64,000 nucleotides of DNA. It comes from Dryocola sp036489025 (GTDB lineage: Bacteria > Pseudomonadota > Gammaproteobacteria > Enterobacterales > Enterobacteriaceae). The notes beneath the pieces were generated by a model, which ran no database searches, was not told the DNA's origin, and was given only the letters and a program-made list of their open reading frames with translations. Position numbers and translations under genes: made by a program. The stretch is from positions 310,001-374,000 of the forward strand of contig DASXGN010000028.1 in assembly GCA_036489025.1 (NCBI GenBank). Reading direction: 5' to 3'. Positions 8,307 to 16,602 of the stretch are shown piece after piece (the stretch's first letter is position 1; each line of letters starts with the position of its first letter).

Positions 8307-9367
8307 TGAAAACCCTGCAAGGGCCGTCAATTTTTCTTTCTCAGTTTATCGGTGAACGGCCGCCGTTTAATTCGCTGGATACGCTGGCAGCCTGGGCGGC
8401 GGGACTGGGCTATAAGGCCGTGCAGCTGCCAACCCATCTGCCGCATATTTTTGATTTGCGCAAAGCCGCTGAAAGTCGGGATTACTGCGCGGAAATCGGC
8501 GGTACGCTGGCCAACGTCGGGCTGCAAATTAGCGAGCTTTCCACGCATTTACAGGGGCAGCTTATTGCCGTGCATCCCGCCTATGAGCAGGCCTTTGCAG
8601 GTTTTGCTCCTCAGGCGCTGGCGCATGATGCGCAGGCCCGCCAGCAGTGGGGCGTCGCTTGCCTGAAGCAGGCGGCACGAGCTTCACAAAATCTGGGGCT
8701 GACCGCCCATGCCACGTTTTCCGGCGGCCTGGCATGGCCGTACTTTTACCCCTGGCCACCGCGAAATAACGTACTGATTGACGAGGCTTTCAAAGAGCTG
8801 GCCGGACGCTGGCGGCCGGTGCTGGACAGTTTCGACGAGGCCGGCGTAGATCTTTGCTTTGAGCTGCATCCCGGCGAAGATCTGCACGACGGCGTGACCT
8901 TCGAGCGTTTTCTGGCGCTGGTCGACAATCATCCGCGCTGCAATATTCTCTACGACCCGAGCCACATGCTCTTACAGCACATGGACTACCTGGGATTTAT
9001 CGATTTCTATCATGCGCGAATCAAAGCCTTTCACGTGAAAGACGCGGAGTTTCAACGCTCTGCCAAAAGCGGCGTTTACGCCGGTTTCCAGCCGTGGCTG
9101 GAGCGTCCGGGGCGCTTCCGATCGCTGGGCGACGGGCAGGTAGATTTCAAAGGCATTTTCAGCAGGCTTGCGCAGTACGACTACGCCGGGTGGGCTACGC
9201 TTGAGTGGGAGTGCTGTCTGAAATCGGGCGAAGCGGGCGCGCGTGAAGGGGCTGAATTTATCGCCAGGCACATTATTCCCGTGGCCGAATACGCCTTTGA
9301 CGATTTCGCCCTGCGCGACAGCGAAACGTCGGCGGTGCGCAAAATGCTTGGGCTGGAGGGGAAATGA
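8306..9367 (+). CDS. sugar phosphate isomerase/epimerase-like TIM-barrel protein
   Basis: A 353-residue protein of the xylose-isomerase-like/AP endonuclease 2 TIM-barrel superfamily. Likely metal and active-site residues sit in CFELHPGEDLHDG (about residue 190), YDPSHM (about 219), IKAFHVKDAEF (about 240) and TLEWEC (about 298). Relatives include sugar epimerases and 3-keto-glycoside-processing enzymes found beside Gfo/Idh/MocA dehydrogenases. The start is the ATG that overlaps the previous stop (ATGA at 8306), with TAAGGAGG just upstream. Tight coupling on both sides makes this an obligate partner in the pathway. Confidence 0.88.
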   Translation: MKTLQGPSIFLSQFIGERPPFNSLDTLAAWAAGLGYKAVQLPTHLPHIFDLRKAAESRDYCAEIGGTLANVGLQISELSTHLQGQLIAVHPAYEQAFAGFAPQALAHDAQARQQWGVACLKQAARASQNLGLTAHATFSGGLAWPYFYPWPPRNNVLIDEAFKELAGRWRPVLDSFDEAGVDLCFELHPGEDLHDGVTFERFLALVDNHPRCNILYDPSHMLLQHMDYLGFIDFYHARIKAFHVKDAEFQRSAKSGVYAGFQPWLERPGRFRSLGDGQVDFKGIFSRLAQYDYAGWATLEWECCLKSGEAGAREGAEFIARHIIPVAEYAFDDFALRDSETSAVRKMLGLEGK

Positions 9368-10482
9368 TGAAACGCATCCGGTTAGGAATGGTTGGCGGCG
9401 GTGAAGGTTCGTTTATCGGCGGCGTACACCGTATTGCCTCGAGGCTTGACGATCAGTTTGAGCTGGTTGCCGGGGCATTTTCCTCTTCGCCAGAAGTTGC
9501 CCGCCGCAGCGGCGAGGCGCTGTTTGTCGCTCCTGAACGCAGCTATGAAAGCTGGCAGGAGATGGTCGAACGGGAAGCCGCGCGCCCGGACGGCATTGAG
9601 GCCGTGTCGATTGTCACCCCTAACTTTCTGCACGTGCCCATCGCCAAAGCCTTTCTGGCGAAGGGTATTCACGTCATCTGCGACAAGCCGCTGGGGATTA
9701 GCCTTGCCGAAGGCGAAGCGCTGGCCTCGCTGATTAATGAATCCGGCTGCCACTTCATTCTGACTCACAACTACAGCGCGCTGCCGATGGTGCGCGAGGC
9801 AAGGGCGCGTATTGCCAACAGCGAAATTGGCGAAATCCGCAATGTCGAAGTCGAATATTTACAGGGCTGGCTGAACGACCGGCTGGAGCTGACGGACAAC
9901 AAGCAGGCAAGCTGGCGCGGCAAGGCGCAGTTTGCCGGGGCGGGGGCCATCGGCGACATCGGCACGCACGCCTGGCAACTTGCCGCTTTCGTGAGCGGCA
10001 TGGAGCCGGAGGCGATCCGCGGGGAACTGCTGACGCGCGTCGAGGGCCGCGAGCTGGATGACGAAGTCTACGCCGAAATGCGCTATGCCAGCGGGGCGCG
10101 AGGCCGTCTCTGGGCCAGCCAGGTCGCGCCGGGATTTGAAAACGATCTGCGCCTGCGCGTGGTCGGCAGCCGGGGAAGCATGAGTTTCCGCCAGCAGCAG
10201 CCTGAAATTCTTGAGATTAACCCGCTGCACGGCAATAGTTACGTTGTCACCCGGAACGGCGTCAACAACCATGATTCTATTCGCCACCAGTGCCGTACTC
10301 CTGCCGGGCACCCCGAAGGCTATCTGGAAGGCTTCGCACAAATTTATCGCGAGGCGGCGGTAAAAATACACGGCGGCAGCGCGCCGCTGCTGCCCGGAAT
10401 TGCGGAAGGATTATCCGGGATGCGCTTCATCGAAACGCTGCGGGCGAGCAGCGGCCAGGGCGGCGTCTGGCTGGCGTGGTAG
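9364..10482 (+). CDS. Gfo/Idh/MocA-family oxidoreductase (second of two)
   Basis: A 372-residue NAD(P)-dependent dehydrogenase. The N-terminus shows the dinucleotide site RLGMVGGGEGSFIGGVHR (about 5-22) and CDKPLGISLAEGEAL (about 107), where DKPL replaces the common EKP. A HDS/HPEGY segment (about 305-320) resembles the glycoside-oxidising branch of the family. The ATG at 9364 overlaps the preceding stop and has GGAGGGG upstream; an ATG at 9367 is also possible. It ends the operon; the next gene appears to have its own LexA-type control. Confidence 0.88.
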   Translation: MMKRIRLGMVGGGEGSFIGGVHRIASRLDDQFELVAGAFSSSPEVARRSGEALFVAPERSYESWQEMVEREAARPDGIEAVSIVTPNFLHVPIAKAFLAKGIHVICDKPLGISLAEGEALASLINESGCHFILTHNYSALPMVREARARIANSEIGEIRNVEVEYLQGWLNDRLELTDNKQASWRGKAQFAGAGAIGDIGTHAWQLAAFVSGMEPEAIRGELLTRVEGRELDDEVYAEMRYASGARGRLWASQVAPGFENDLRLRVVGSRGSMSFRQQQPEILEINPLHGNSYVVTRNGVNNHDSIRHQCRTPAGHPEGYLEGFAQIYREAAVKIHGGSAPLLPGIAEGLSGMRFIETLRASSGQGGVWLAW

Positions 10483-10496
10483 CCCATTTCACGATA

Positions 10497-10516
10497 TACT
10501 GTATATAAATACAGTT
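10497..10516. promoter_or_regulatory. LexA (SOS) box upstream of the alpha/beta hydrolase
   Basis: TACTGTATATAAATACAGTT matches the E. coli LexA consensus (CTG, ten AT-rich bases, CAG; full form TACTGTATATATATACAGTA) in 18 of 20 positions. It lies 14 bases after the stop of the dehydrogenase gene and 23 bases before the hydrolase start, where bound LexA would block transcription of the hydrolase. Confidence 0.8.
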
Positions 10517-10539
10517 ATCTGATTTTGAAAGGAATCGCC

Positions 10540-11298
10540 ATGCAGAGTTTTACCTCCCTCCACGCCCGCTGCCGGGTTCGCTACCACGATTTACCCGGCG
10601 GCGGCGTACCTTTGCTGTTTGTTCACGGCCTGGGATGTGCCGCTTCGTATGAATACCCGCGCGTCTACGCAGACCCGGCCTTTGGTAACCGCCGCAGCGT
10701 GCTCATCGATCTGCCCGGCAGCGGCTACAGCGAAAGGCCCGCGGCCTTTTCCTATGGCACAACCGATCAGGCGCGGGTGGTTGCCGAGCTGGTAGAGCAT
10801 CTGGGCCTGAACCGCTTTTACCTTTACGGGCACAGCATGGGCGGCAGCATCGCCATCGAGGTTGCCGCCATGATGCCAGCCAAAATCGCCGGGCTTATCG
10901 TCTCTGAACCTAATTTCCAGGCCGGGGGAGGAATGTTCAGCCGAGGCATTGCCGCGCAGCAGGAAAGCGAATTTGTGCACAGCGGCTTTGCGGCGATGCT
11001 GAGCGAAGAACAGTCGCCGTGGGCGGGCAGCTTACTCAGCACCGCGCCTTACGCCGTGTGGCGCGAAGCAGCCAGCCTGGTGGCGGGCATTTCGCCCTCC
11101 TGGCTTGAGCTGTTTACCGCTTTACAGCTGCCAAAGTGGCTTATTTTCGGTGAGAAATCGCTGCCGGACCCCGATTTTACGGCCGTTCAGGAGGCGGGAA
11201 TCAACACGATAATCCTCCCCAACGCCGGGCATTCCATGTCGTGGGAAAATCCGGCGGGCCTTGCCAGGGCGCTGGCCGCCTGCTGCGGCAACCACTGA
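10540..11298 (+). CDS. alpha/beta hydrolase, probably SOS-regulated
   Basis: A 252-residue cytosolic alpha/beta-hydrolase. The oxyanion region is LLFVHGLGCAAS (about 26-37), the nucleophile elbow GHSMGG is at about 98-103, and the catalytic His is in NAGHSMSWENP (about 229-239); the acid is probably an Asp near 210. No signal peptide. The ATG at 10540 has AAAGGA 8 bases upstream. The gene follows the sugar operon by 57 bases but a strong LexA box separates them, so it is probably transcribed on its own during DNA damage, perhaps with some read-through. The substrate is unknown; esterase, lactonase or haloperoxidase-like activity is possible. Confidence 0.88.
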   Translation: MQSFTSLHARCRVRYHDLPGGGVPLLFVHGLGCAASYEYPRVYADPAFGNRRSVLIDLPGSGYSERPAAFSYGTTDQARVVAELVEHLGLNRFYLYGHSMGGSIAIEVAAMMPAKIAGLIVSEPNFQAGGGMFSRGIAAQQESEFVHSGFAAMLSEEQSPWAGSLLSTAPYAVWREAASLVAGISPSWLELFTALQLPKWLIFGEKSLPDPDFTAVQEAGINTIILPNAGHSMSWENPAGLARALAACCGNH

Positions 11299-11329
11299 CT
11301 GGCCTTTCTGTCTCGATTAATGCTCCCCG

Positions 11330-11372
11330 AAATGACCGTTTTCAGCGCCCGGTGCCGGAAACGGTCATTTTC
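11330..11372 (+). terminator. intrinsic terminator after the alpha/beta hydrolase
   Basis: AAATGACCGTTT (11330-11341) pairs with AAACGGTCATTT (about 11359-11370) around a GC-rich loop, followed by TTC. The hairpin ends the hydrolase transcript and isolates it from aldA. Confidence 0.65.
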
Positions 11373-11541
11373 ATGTTGATAATTTATGATTGATTTCCCC
11401 GCCTGCCGCTCATTTTATTGAGAGACATCACAAAAAAGTGACCGTTTTGACCGAATGCGATTCTGCAATACCTAAAGTGATTACAAATATTTTACCTGCA
11501 CATAACAAAATGCATTCACTTTGCACATACAGGAGTCGGTC

Positions 11542-12981
11542 ATGACAGCACCCGTACAGCACCCGATGTATATCAACGGCCAGTTCGTTAGCTGGCAGGG
11601 CAGCCAGTGGATTGACGTGGTGAACCCGGCCACGGAAGAGGTGATTTCCCGCATTCCCGACGGTGACGCAGAATCTGCCCGCGAGGCCATCGAGGCGGCA
11701 GCGCGGGCGCAGGATGCCTGGGAAGCGCTGCCTGCCATTGAACGTGCGGGCTGGCTGAAAAAAATCGCCGTTGGCATCCGTGAACGCGCGTCTGCCATCA
11801 GCGCGCTGATCGTAGCCGAAGGCGGGAAAACGCAGCAGCTGGCCGAAGTTGAAGTATTTTTTACCGCTGATTATCTGGACTACATGTCCGAATGGGCGCG
11901 CCGCTACGAAGGTGAAATTCTGCAAAGCGACCGTCCCGGCGAGAATATCTTCGTCTTCAAACGGGCGCTCGGCGTGACCACCGGCATTCTGCCGTGGAAC
12001 TTCCCGTTCTTCCTGATTGCCCGCAAGCTCGCGCCAGCGCTGGTGACCGGCAATACCATCGTGATTAAACCAAGCGAATTTACGCCGAATAATGCCATTG
12101 CCTTCGCGGAAATCGTGCACGATATCGGCCTGCCGAAAGGCGTGTTTAACCTGGTGCTGGGCCGCGGTGAAACGGTGGGTCAGGAGCTAGCGGGCAACCC
12201 GAAAGTGGCTATGGTCAGCATGACCGGCAGCGTGGGTGCGGGTGAAAAAATTATGGCGGCGGCGGCGAAAAATATCACCAAGGTTTGCCTTGAGCTGGGG
12301 GGGAAAGCACCGGCTATCGTGATGAACGATGCGGATTTGGATATCGCCGTGAAAGCCATTGTCGATTCGCGGATGATTAACACCGGGCAGGTTTGCAACT
12401 GCGCCGAGCGCGTATACGTGCAGAAGGGCATTTATGACGAGTTCATCACCCGCCTGAGCGAGGCCTTTAAGCAGGTCAACTTTGGCGATACCGGCGAAAG
12501 AAACGACGTGGCGATGGGGCCGCTGATCAACGCCGCAGCGCTTGAGCGGATAGAGCAAAAGGTGGCGAAAGCGGTTAGCGAAGGCGCCCGCGTGCTGACC
12601 GGCGGCAAAACGCCGCAGGGCAAAGGCTATTTCTACCCGCCGACGCTGCTGGTGGACGTGCGCCAGCAGATGAGCATCATGCACGAAGAAACCTTCGGCC
12701 CGGTGCTGCCGGTTGCCACCTTCGACACCCTGGAGCAGGCGGTGGCCATGGCGAACGACAGCGATTACGGCTTGACTTCCTCAATCTATACCCGCGATCT
12801 GAATACCGCCATGAAGGCAATTAAAGGCCTGAAGTTTGGTGAAACCTATATCAACCGCGAAAACTTTGAGGCCATGCAGGGCTTCCACGCGGGCTGGCGT
12901 AAGTCCGGCATCGGCGGGGCGGACGGCCAGCACGGCCTGAACGAATACCTGCAAACGCAGATGGTTTACCTTCAGGTTTAG
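11542..12981 (+). CDS. aldA: lactaldehyde/glycolaldehyde dehydrogenase AldA
   Basis: A 479-residue NAD-dependent aldehyde dehydrogenase closely matching E. coli AldA, which oxidises L-lactaldehyde (fucose and rhamnose breakdown) and glycolaldehyde. Visible family features: PWNFPFFLIARK (about 147), ELGGKAPAIV with the general-base Glu (about 252), and GQVCNCAERVY with the catalytic Cys (about 285). The start is the ATG before TAPVQHPMYINGQF, matching the E. coli N-terminus, with AGGAG upstream; the in-frame ATG at 11521 is too early. It is monocistronic and followed by a strong hairpin. The 240-base upstream region holds the previous gene's terminator and AT-rich promoter sequence. Confidence 0.96.
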   Translation: MTAPVQHPMYINGQFVSWQGSQWIDVVNPATEEVISRIPDGDAESAREAIEAAARAQDAWEALPAIERAGWLKKIAVGIRERASAISALIVAEGGKTQQLAEVEVFFTADYLDYMSEWARRYEGEILQSDRPGENIFVFKRALGVTTGILPWNFPFFLIARKLAPALVTGNTIVIKPSEFTPNNAIAFAEIVHDIGLPKGVFNLVLGRGETVGQELAGNPKVAMVSMTGSVGAGEKIMAAAAKNITKVCLELGGKAPAIVMNDADLDIAVKAIVDSRMINTGQVCNCAERVYVQKGIYDEFITRLSEAFKQVNFGDTGERNDVAMGPLINAAALERIEQKVAKAVSEGARVLTGGKTPQGKGYFYPPTLLVDVRQQMSIMHEETFGPVLPVATFDTLEQAVAMANDSDYGLTSSIYTRDLNTAMKAIKGLKFGETYINRENFEAMQGFHAGWRKSGIGGADGQHGLNEYLQTQMVYLQV

Positions 12982-12991
12982 GTTTGTTCGT

Positions 12992-13021
12992 GGCTCCTTC
13001 CCCTAACGAAGGGAAGGAGCC
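12992..13021. terminator. strong hairpin between aldA and iroN
   Basis: GGCTCCTTCCC (12992-13002) and GGGAAGGAGCC (13011-13021) give a perfect 11-base-pair stem with an 8-base loop between two convergent stops. No long T-run, so it may act on both strands. Confidence 0.6.
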
Positions 13022-13027
13022 CTCTCA

Positions 13028-15217
13028 TCAGAACGACAGGGTCACGCCAGCGTAGTAAGCGCGGCCCGGCTCGTTGTAGGTTGATGCCCCTTCATTTTCA
13101 CGGTAGATCTGCTTATCAAACAGGTTGCTGATACCGGTATTGGCGCGCAAATTTTTGGTGAGCTGATAATTGACGCCGACGCCGACAATGGAATAAGCCC
13201 CGATTTCTTTATTAGACATTGCCCCGGTTTCGTTGCGGATTTCCGCATACTCGCGTGGCTTTTGGCGGCCGTACATCGTCCAGGTCGTGTTGGCAGAGAG
13301 TTTATCCGTCACCTGCCAGTCCAGCATGGTATTCACGGTATATTCGGGAATAATGGACAGCGGATTGCCGGTCTTTTTGTCCTCGGATTTAATCATGTAG
13401 GTGCCGTTGGTACGCCAGCTCAGCCTGTCGCGAATCACCGGCACCGTCAGGTTGGCTTCCAGCCCTTCCACGATGGCCTTGCCGCCGTTTTCCCAACGCA
13501 AAATGTTGTAGCCGTTTGAGGCGTAGCCGACGATATCGGTGCCGGAAACGATTTTGTTTTTGTAATCGTTTCTGAACCAGGTGACGCCCGCGTCGTAGCC
13601 TTCCCAGGCGAACTCAAGGCCAATTTCTTTGTTGACGCTGATTTCAGGTTTGAGATCGTCATTGCCCAGTAAATAGCAGCTTCCCGTGGCGATAGTGTTC
13701 GGGCAGCCGTTACCGCGGGTTGACAGCAAATATCCCTCGCTGGACTGATAAAGGTTTGGCGCTTTAAACGCGCGGGCAATCCCGGCTTTCAGCTTGAACA
13801 GCTCGCCCAGACCCTGAGAAACGTTCAGGCTCGGGCTCCAGTTGCCGCCGAACTGATTATGGTAGTCGAAGCGCAGGCCCGGGATGACGTTGGTGCTGTC
13901 GGTCGCTTCGATATTATCTTCAAAATAGACGGCGCTGGTGTTGGCGCTGTTTTTGGTGCTTCGAGCGGAAGGATCGCCCGAGATACCCGCAATACTTTCA
14001 CCGGCGGCGTTGGTGGCGGTCATTGATGCCGGATCGTTAAGCGCCTGGCGCTCCCACTCTGCGCCCAGGGTGACGGTTTGATCGAACATCAAAAATAGCG
14101 GGACGTTGACCTCGGCGGTGGAGCGATAGTCCTCAAGGCGGCTGGTTTCAAAGGTATTGCTGTTGATCATTCCTTCGACGCGGCCCGTCGAACCTTCATT
14201 CAGACGGGTATTGTTGGTTTTCTCATAGTAGAAACCTACTTTTGACTGGCCCCAGTCCCAGACGCCGTTATGCGTGATGCCGTAGTTCTGACGATACAGG
14301 CGGTTGGTTTCCTGCCCGTAAAGCTGTTCAACAATGCCGTTCGGGCTGATGTTGCCGTTGCTGTATTGCGTATCCCCCGCATAGATATTGCCCTGGCGGC
14401 TGTAGCCGTATTCGAAGTCCAAAATTTGCGTCGGGGTCAATTTCCAGGAGAGCAGGGCGTTAATGTCTTTGTTACGTACGCCTTCACGTCCGGCGGCGTA
14501 CGATCCGTTTTGCTGAGTATTGATGTCGTAGGCGTCGGCGTCCGTTTTGTTGATATTGCCGTACAGCCGCATGGTTAGCGCGTCACCCGCCAGCGGGCCG
14601 CTTAAGTTGAAGTTTGCGCGTTTGGTCGCGCCTTCTTTATCGTTTTCAGGCTGGTTGGTGTAAAGGGATAACGAGCCGTGCCAGTCGTTAGTCGGGCGTT
14701 TGGTGATGATATTCACCACGCCGCCTGCGGCACCGGAGCCATAGCGTGCGGCCGCCGGGCCACGAAGCACTTCGATACGTTCAACCATTTCCGGCGGCAC
14801 CCAGTTTGTGTCGCCGCGTGAATCTCTTTCGCCGCGCCAGCTGTAGCGCACCGAGTTGCGAGAGGTAACGGGTACGCCGTCGATAAGAATCAGCGTATTT
14901 TCCGGGCCCATGCCGCGAATATCAATCTGGCGGTTGTTGCCGCGGCTGCCGCTGGCGCTGTTGCCGGTCAGGTTGACACCGGGCATTTTGCGAATGATTT
15001 CAGAGAGATCGTTTACGGGCGGTTCTTTGGCAATATCCTCGGCGGTGATGATGGAGACGCCGGGCTGTTGTTTAAGTTCCTGCTCGGCGGTGGCCTGCAC
15101 GACCATCGTATCACCGCTATCCAGTAACGGCTCTTCTGCCGCCCAGGCCCCGCCGCTGAAAACTCCCGCCATCAGTATCGCCAGACGAGTTTTGCTGTAA
15201 TTTATTTTTACACTCAT
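13028..15217 (-). CDS. iroN: TonB-dependent catecholate siderophore receptor IroN
   Basis: A 729-residue outer-membrane receptor. The signal peptide is about residues 1-26 (GGAWA), the TonB box region is DTMVVQA (about 33-39), then the plug domain with RKMPGVNLTGNSASG and QIDIRGMGPENTLILIDG, and a C-terminal 22-strand barrel ending in the usual aromatic residue (VTLSF). Long stretches agree with Salmonella/E. coli IroN rather than FepA, for example VPVTSRNSVRYSWRGER and NIITKRPTNDWHGSLSLY. IroN imports ferric salmochelin, enterobactin and breakdown products. The start at 15217 is chosen for its signal peptide; upstream in-frame codons to 15319 cross the Fur box. No iroBCDE genes lie nearby. 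Confidence 0.92.
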   Translation of the reverse strand: MSVKINYSKTRLAILMAGVFSGGAWAAEEPLLDSGDTMVVQATAEQELKQQPGVSIITAEDIAKEPPVNDLSEIIRKMPGVNLTGNSASGSRGNNRQIDIRGMGPENTLILIDGVPVTSRNSVRYSWRGERDSRGDTNWVPPEMVERIEVLRGPAAARYGSGAAGGVVNIITKRPTNDWHGSLSLYTNQPENDKEGATKRANFNLSGPLAGDALTMRLYGNINKTDADAYDINTQQNGSYAAGREGVRNKDINALLSWKLTPTQILDFEYGYSRQGNIYAGDTQYSNGNISPNGIVEQLYGQETNRLYRQNYGITHNGVWDWGQSKVGFYYEKTNNTRLNEGSTGRVEGMINSNTFETSRLEDYRSTAEVNVPLFLMFDQTVTLGAEWERQALNDPASMTATNAAGESIAGISGDPSARSTKNSANTSAVYFEDNIEATDSTNVIPGLRFDYHNQFGGNWSPSLNVSQGLGELFKLKAGIARAFKAPNLYQSSEGYLLSTRGNGCPNTIATGSCYLLGNDDLKPEISVNKEIGLEFAWEGYDAGVTWFRNDYKNKIVSGTDIVGYASNGYNILRWENGGKAIVEGLEANLTVPVIRDRLSWRTNGTYMIKSEDKKTGNPLSIIPEYTVNTMLDWQVTDKLSANTTWTMYGRQKPREYAEIRNETGAMSNKEIGAYSIVGVGVNYQLTKNLRANTGISNLFDKQIYRENEGASTYNEPGRAYYAGVTLSF

Positions 15218-15265
15218 AAAGATAATTTCCATATTGTGAAACAAAATAGCGCAGCCCTGCATGGT

Positions 15266-15284
15266 AATGATAATTGTTATCATT
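15266..15284. promoter_or_regulatory. Fur box of iroN
   Basis: AATGATAATTGTTATCATT is an almost perfect palindrome built from the Fur hexamer GATAAT/ATTATC and resembles the 19-base Fur consensus. It lies about 50 bases before the iroN start, so iron-loaded Fur should repress the receptor. Confidence 0.88.
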
Positions 15285-15421
15285 ACAATCGCATGCGTTA
15301 ATCTCCTTAATTTCCCCACAATTCGCTCACAGTCTTTACGAATACATTCACTTTATTTAGATACATCAACGGCTTCGGTCATTGTTAAATTTTGAGTGAT
15401 AATCATTTACTTTTGATTCTG

Positions 15422-15440
15422 GATAATGATAATCATTACC
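15422..15440. promoter_or_regulatory. Fur box of yncE
   Basis: GATAATGATAATCATTACC matches the 19-base Fur consensus GATAATGATAATCATTATC at 18 positions. A further half-site-rich stretch (TGATAATCATTT, 15397-15408) lies just upstream, suggesting an extended Fur operator 35-80 bases before yncE. Confidence 0.9.
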
Positions 15441-15474
15441 ACCAAATGTATTTGCCCACGCAATAAGGAGATTT

Positions 15475-16545
15475 ATGTTTTCCTCAACGGAATCTGGCCT
15501 GCACTTCAAACGCCGCGTTTTGCCGGTGCTTGCGCTTTCAACCTTCCTATTTTCTTCATCGATTTTTGCTGAAGCGAATTACACCGTCGATCGCAAGCCC
15601 GTCGCCAAAGGCGCTTACGAAATGGCGGTCACCGGCGAGCCTGCCGCGCTGTATTTGTCCACTTCACAGAGCCGCAAGCTGGATAAGGGCGGGGTGGTAT
15701 ATCGACTGGACCCGGCCACGCTTGAAATCACGCAGGCCATCCACAACAACCTGAAGCCGTTTGGCATGGCGGTGAACCATGCGACGAATACGCTGTTTAT
15801 CGGCAATACCACCAGCAGCGCGGTAACGGCGATTGATGCCAAAACCGGCGAGGTGAAAAAATCTTTGGTGCTCGACGAGCGCAAGCGCAGCAAAGAAGTG
15901 CGTCCGTTTGCACCGCGTGAGCTGGTTGTGAACGAAGCGACGAACACCGTTTACATTGGCGGGCTGGGGGAATCAAGCGTGCTGTGGGTGGTGGACGGTG
16001 ACAGCCTGACGCTGAAAAATACGGTTGAAGGACTGGGCAAATTTGCCACCGGCCTGGCTATTGACGAGAAGGCCGCGCGCGTTTATATGACCAACGCCGA
16101 TAACGAGCTGATCGTCATTGATAGCGCGGCGAATAAAGTTGTTTCGCGCACTAAGCTCCAGGAAGGCGAGCATTTCTACCTCAACCTGAGCCTGGATACG
16201 GCCAACCATCGTGCTTTCATCACCGATTCAAAATCGCCGCAGCTGCTGGTCGTGGATACGCAGAACGGCAAGGTGCTGAACAAGATCGATCTGCCGGTTT
16301 CGCTGGCCGTGCTCTATAACGCTAAGCGCAACGAAGTGTACGTGACGCACCGCGAGGCGGGTAAAGTCAGCGTGATTGATGCAAAAACCTATAAGGTGCT
16401 GGACACTATCGACACGCCAACGCATCCGAACAGCCTTGCGCTGTCCGCCGATGGGCAAACGCTGTTTGTCAGCGTCAAGCAGCCAGGATCGCGTGATAAA
16501 GAACCGACCAGCCCGGATGACGTAGTCCGCATTAGCTTTAAGTAA
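15475..16545 (+). CDS. yncE: YncE, exported seven-bladed beta-propeller protein
   Basis: A 356-residue protein matching E. coli YncE, with a signal peptide (about 1-32, SSSIFAEA) and repeated YVTN/NHL-type propeller blades such as NTLFIGNTTSSAVTAIDAKTG, NTVYIGGLGESSVLWVVDG and NEVYVTHREAGKVSVIDAKT. The role of YncE is not settled; in E. coli it is periplasmic and Fur-regulated and lies beside the TonB-dependent receptor gene yncD (pqqU). Here the divergent neighbour is iroN instead. AAGGAG precedes the ATG. Confidence 0.92.
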   Translation: MFSSTESGLHFKRRVLPVLALSTFLFSSSIFAEANYTVDRKPVAKGAYEMAVTGEPAALYLSTSQSRKLDKGGVVYRLDPATLEITQAIHNNLKPFGMAVNHATNTLFIGNTTSSAVTAIDAKTGEVKKSLVLDERKRSKEVRPFAPRELVVNEATNTVYIGGLGESSVLWVVDGDSLTLKNTVEGLGKFATGLAIDEKAARVYMTNADNELIVIDSAANKVVSRTKLQEGEHFYLNLSLDTANHRAFITDSKSPQLLVVDTQNGKVLNKIDLPVSLAVLYNAKRNEVYVTHREAGKVSVIDAKTYKVLDTIDTPTHPNSLALSADGQTLFVSVKQPGSRDKEPTSPDDVVRISFK

Positions 16546-16556
16546 ACCCTGAAATG

Positions 16557-16589
16557 CCCGGTGTTTTGTCCTGAGGGCAAAACACCGGG
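16557..16589. terminator. bidirectional hairpin between yncE and gapC
   Basis: CCCGGTGTTTTG (16557-16568) and CAAAACACCGGG (16578-16589) form a perfect 12-base-pair stem with a 9-base loop, between two convergent genes. Confidence 0.75.
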
Positions 16590-16602
16590 AAACCCGTCGT
16601 GA

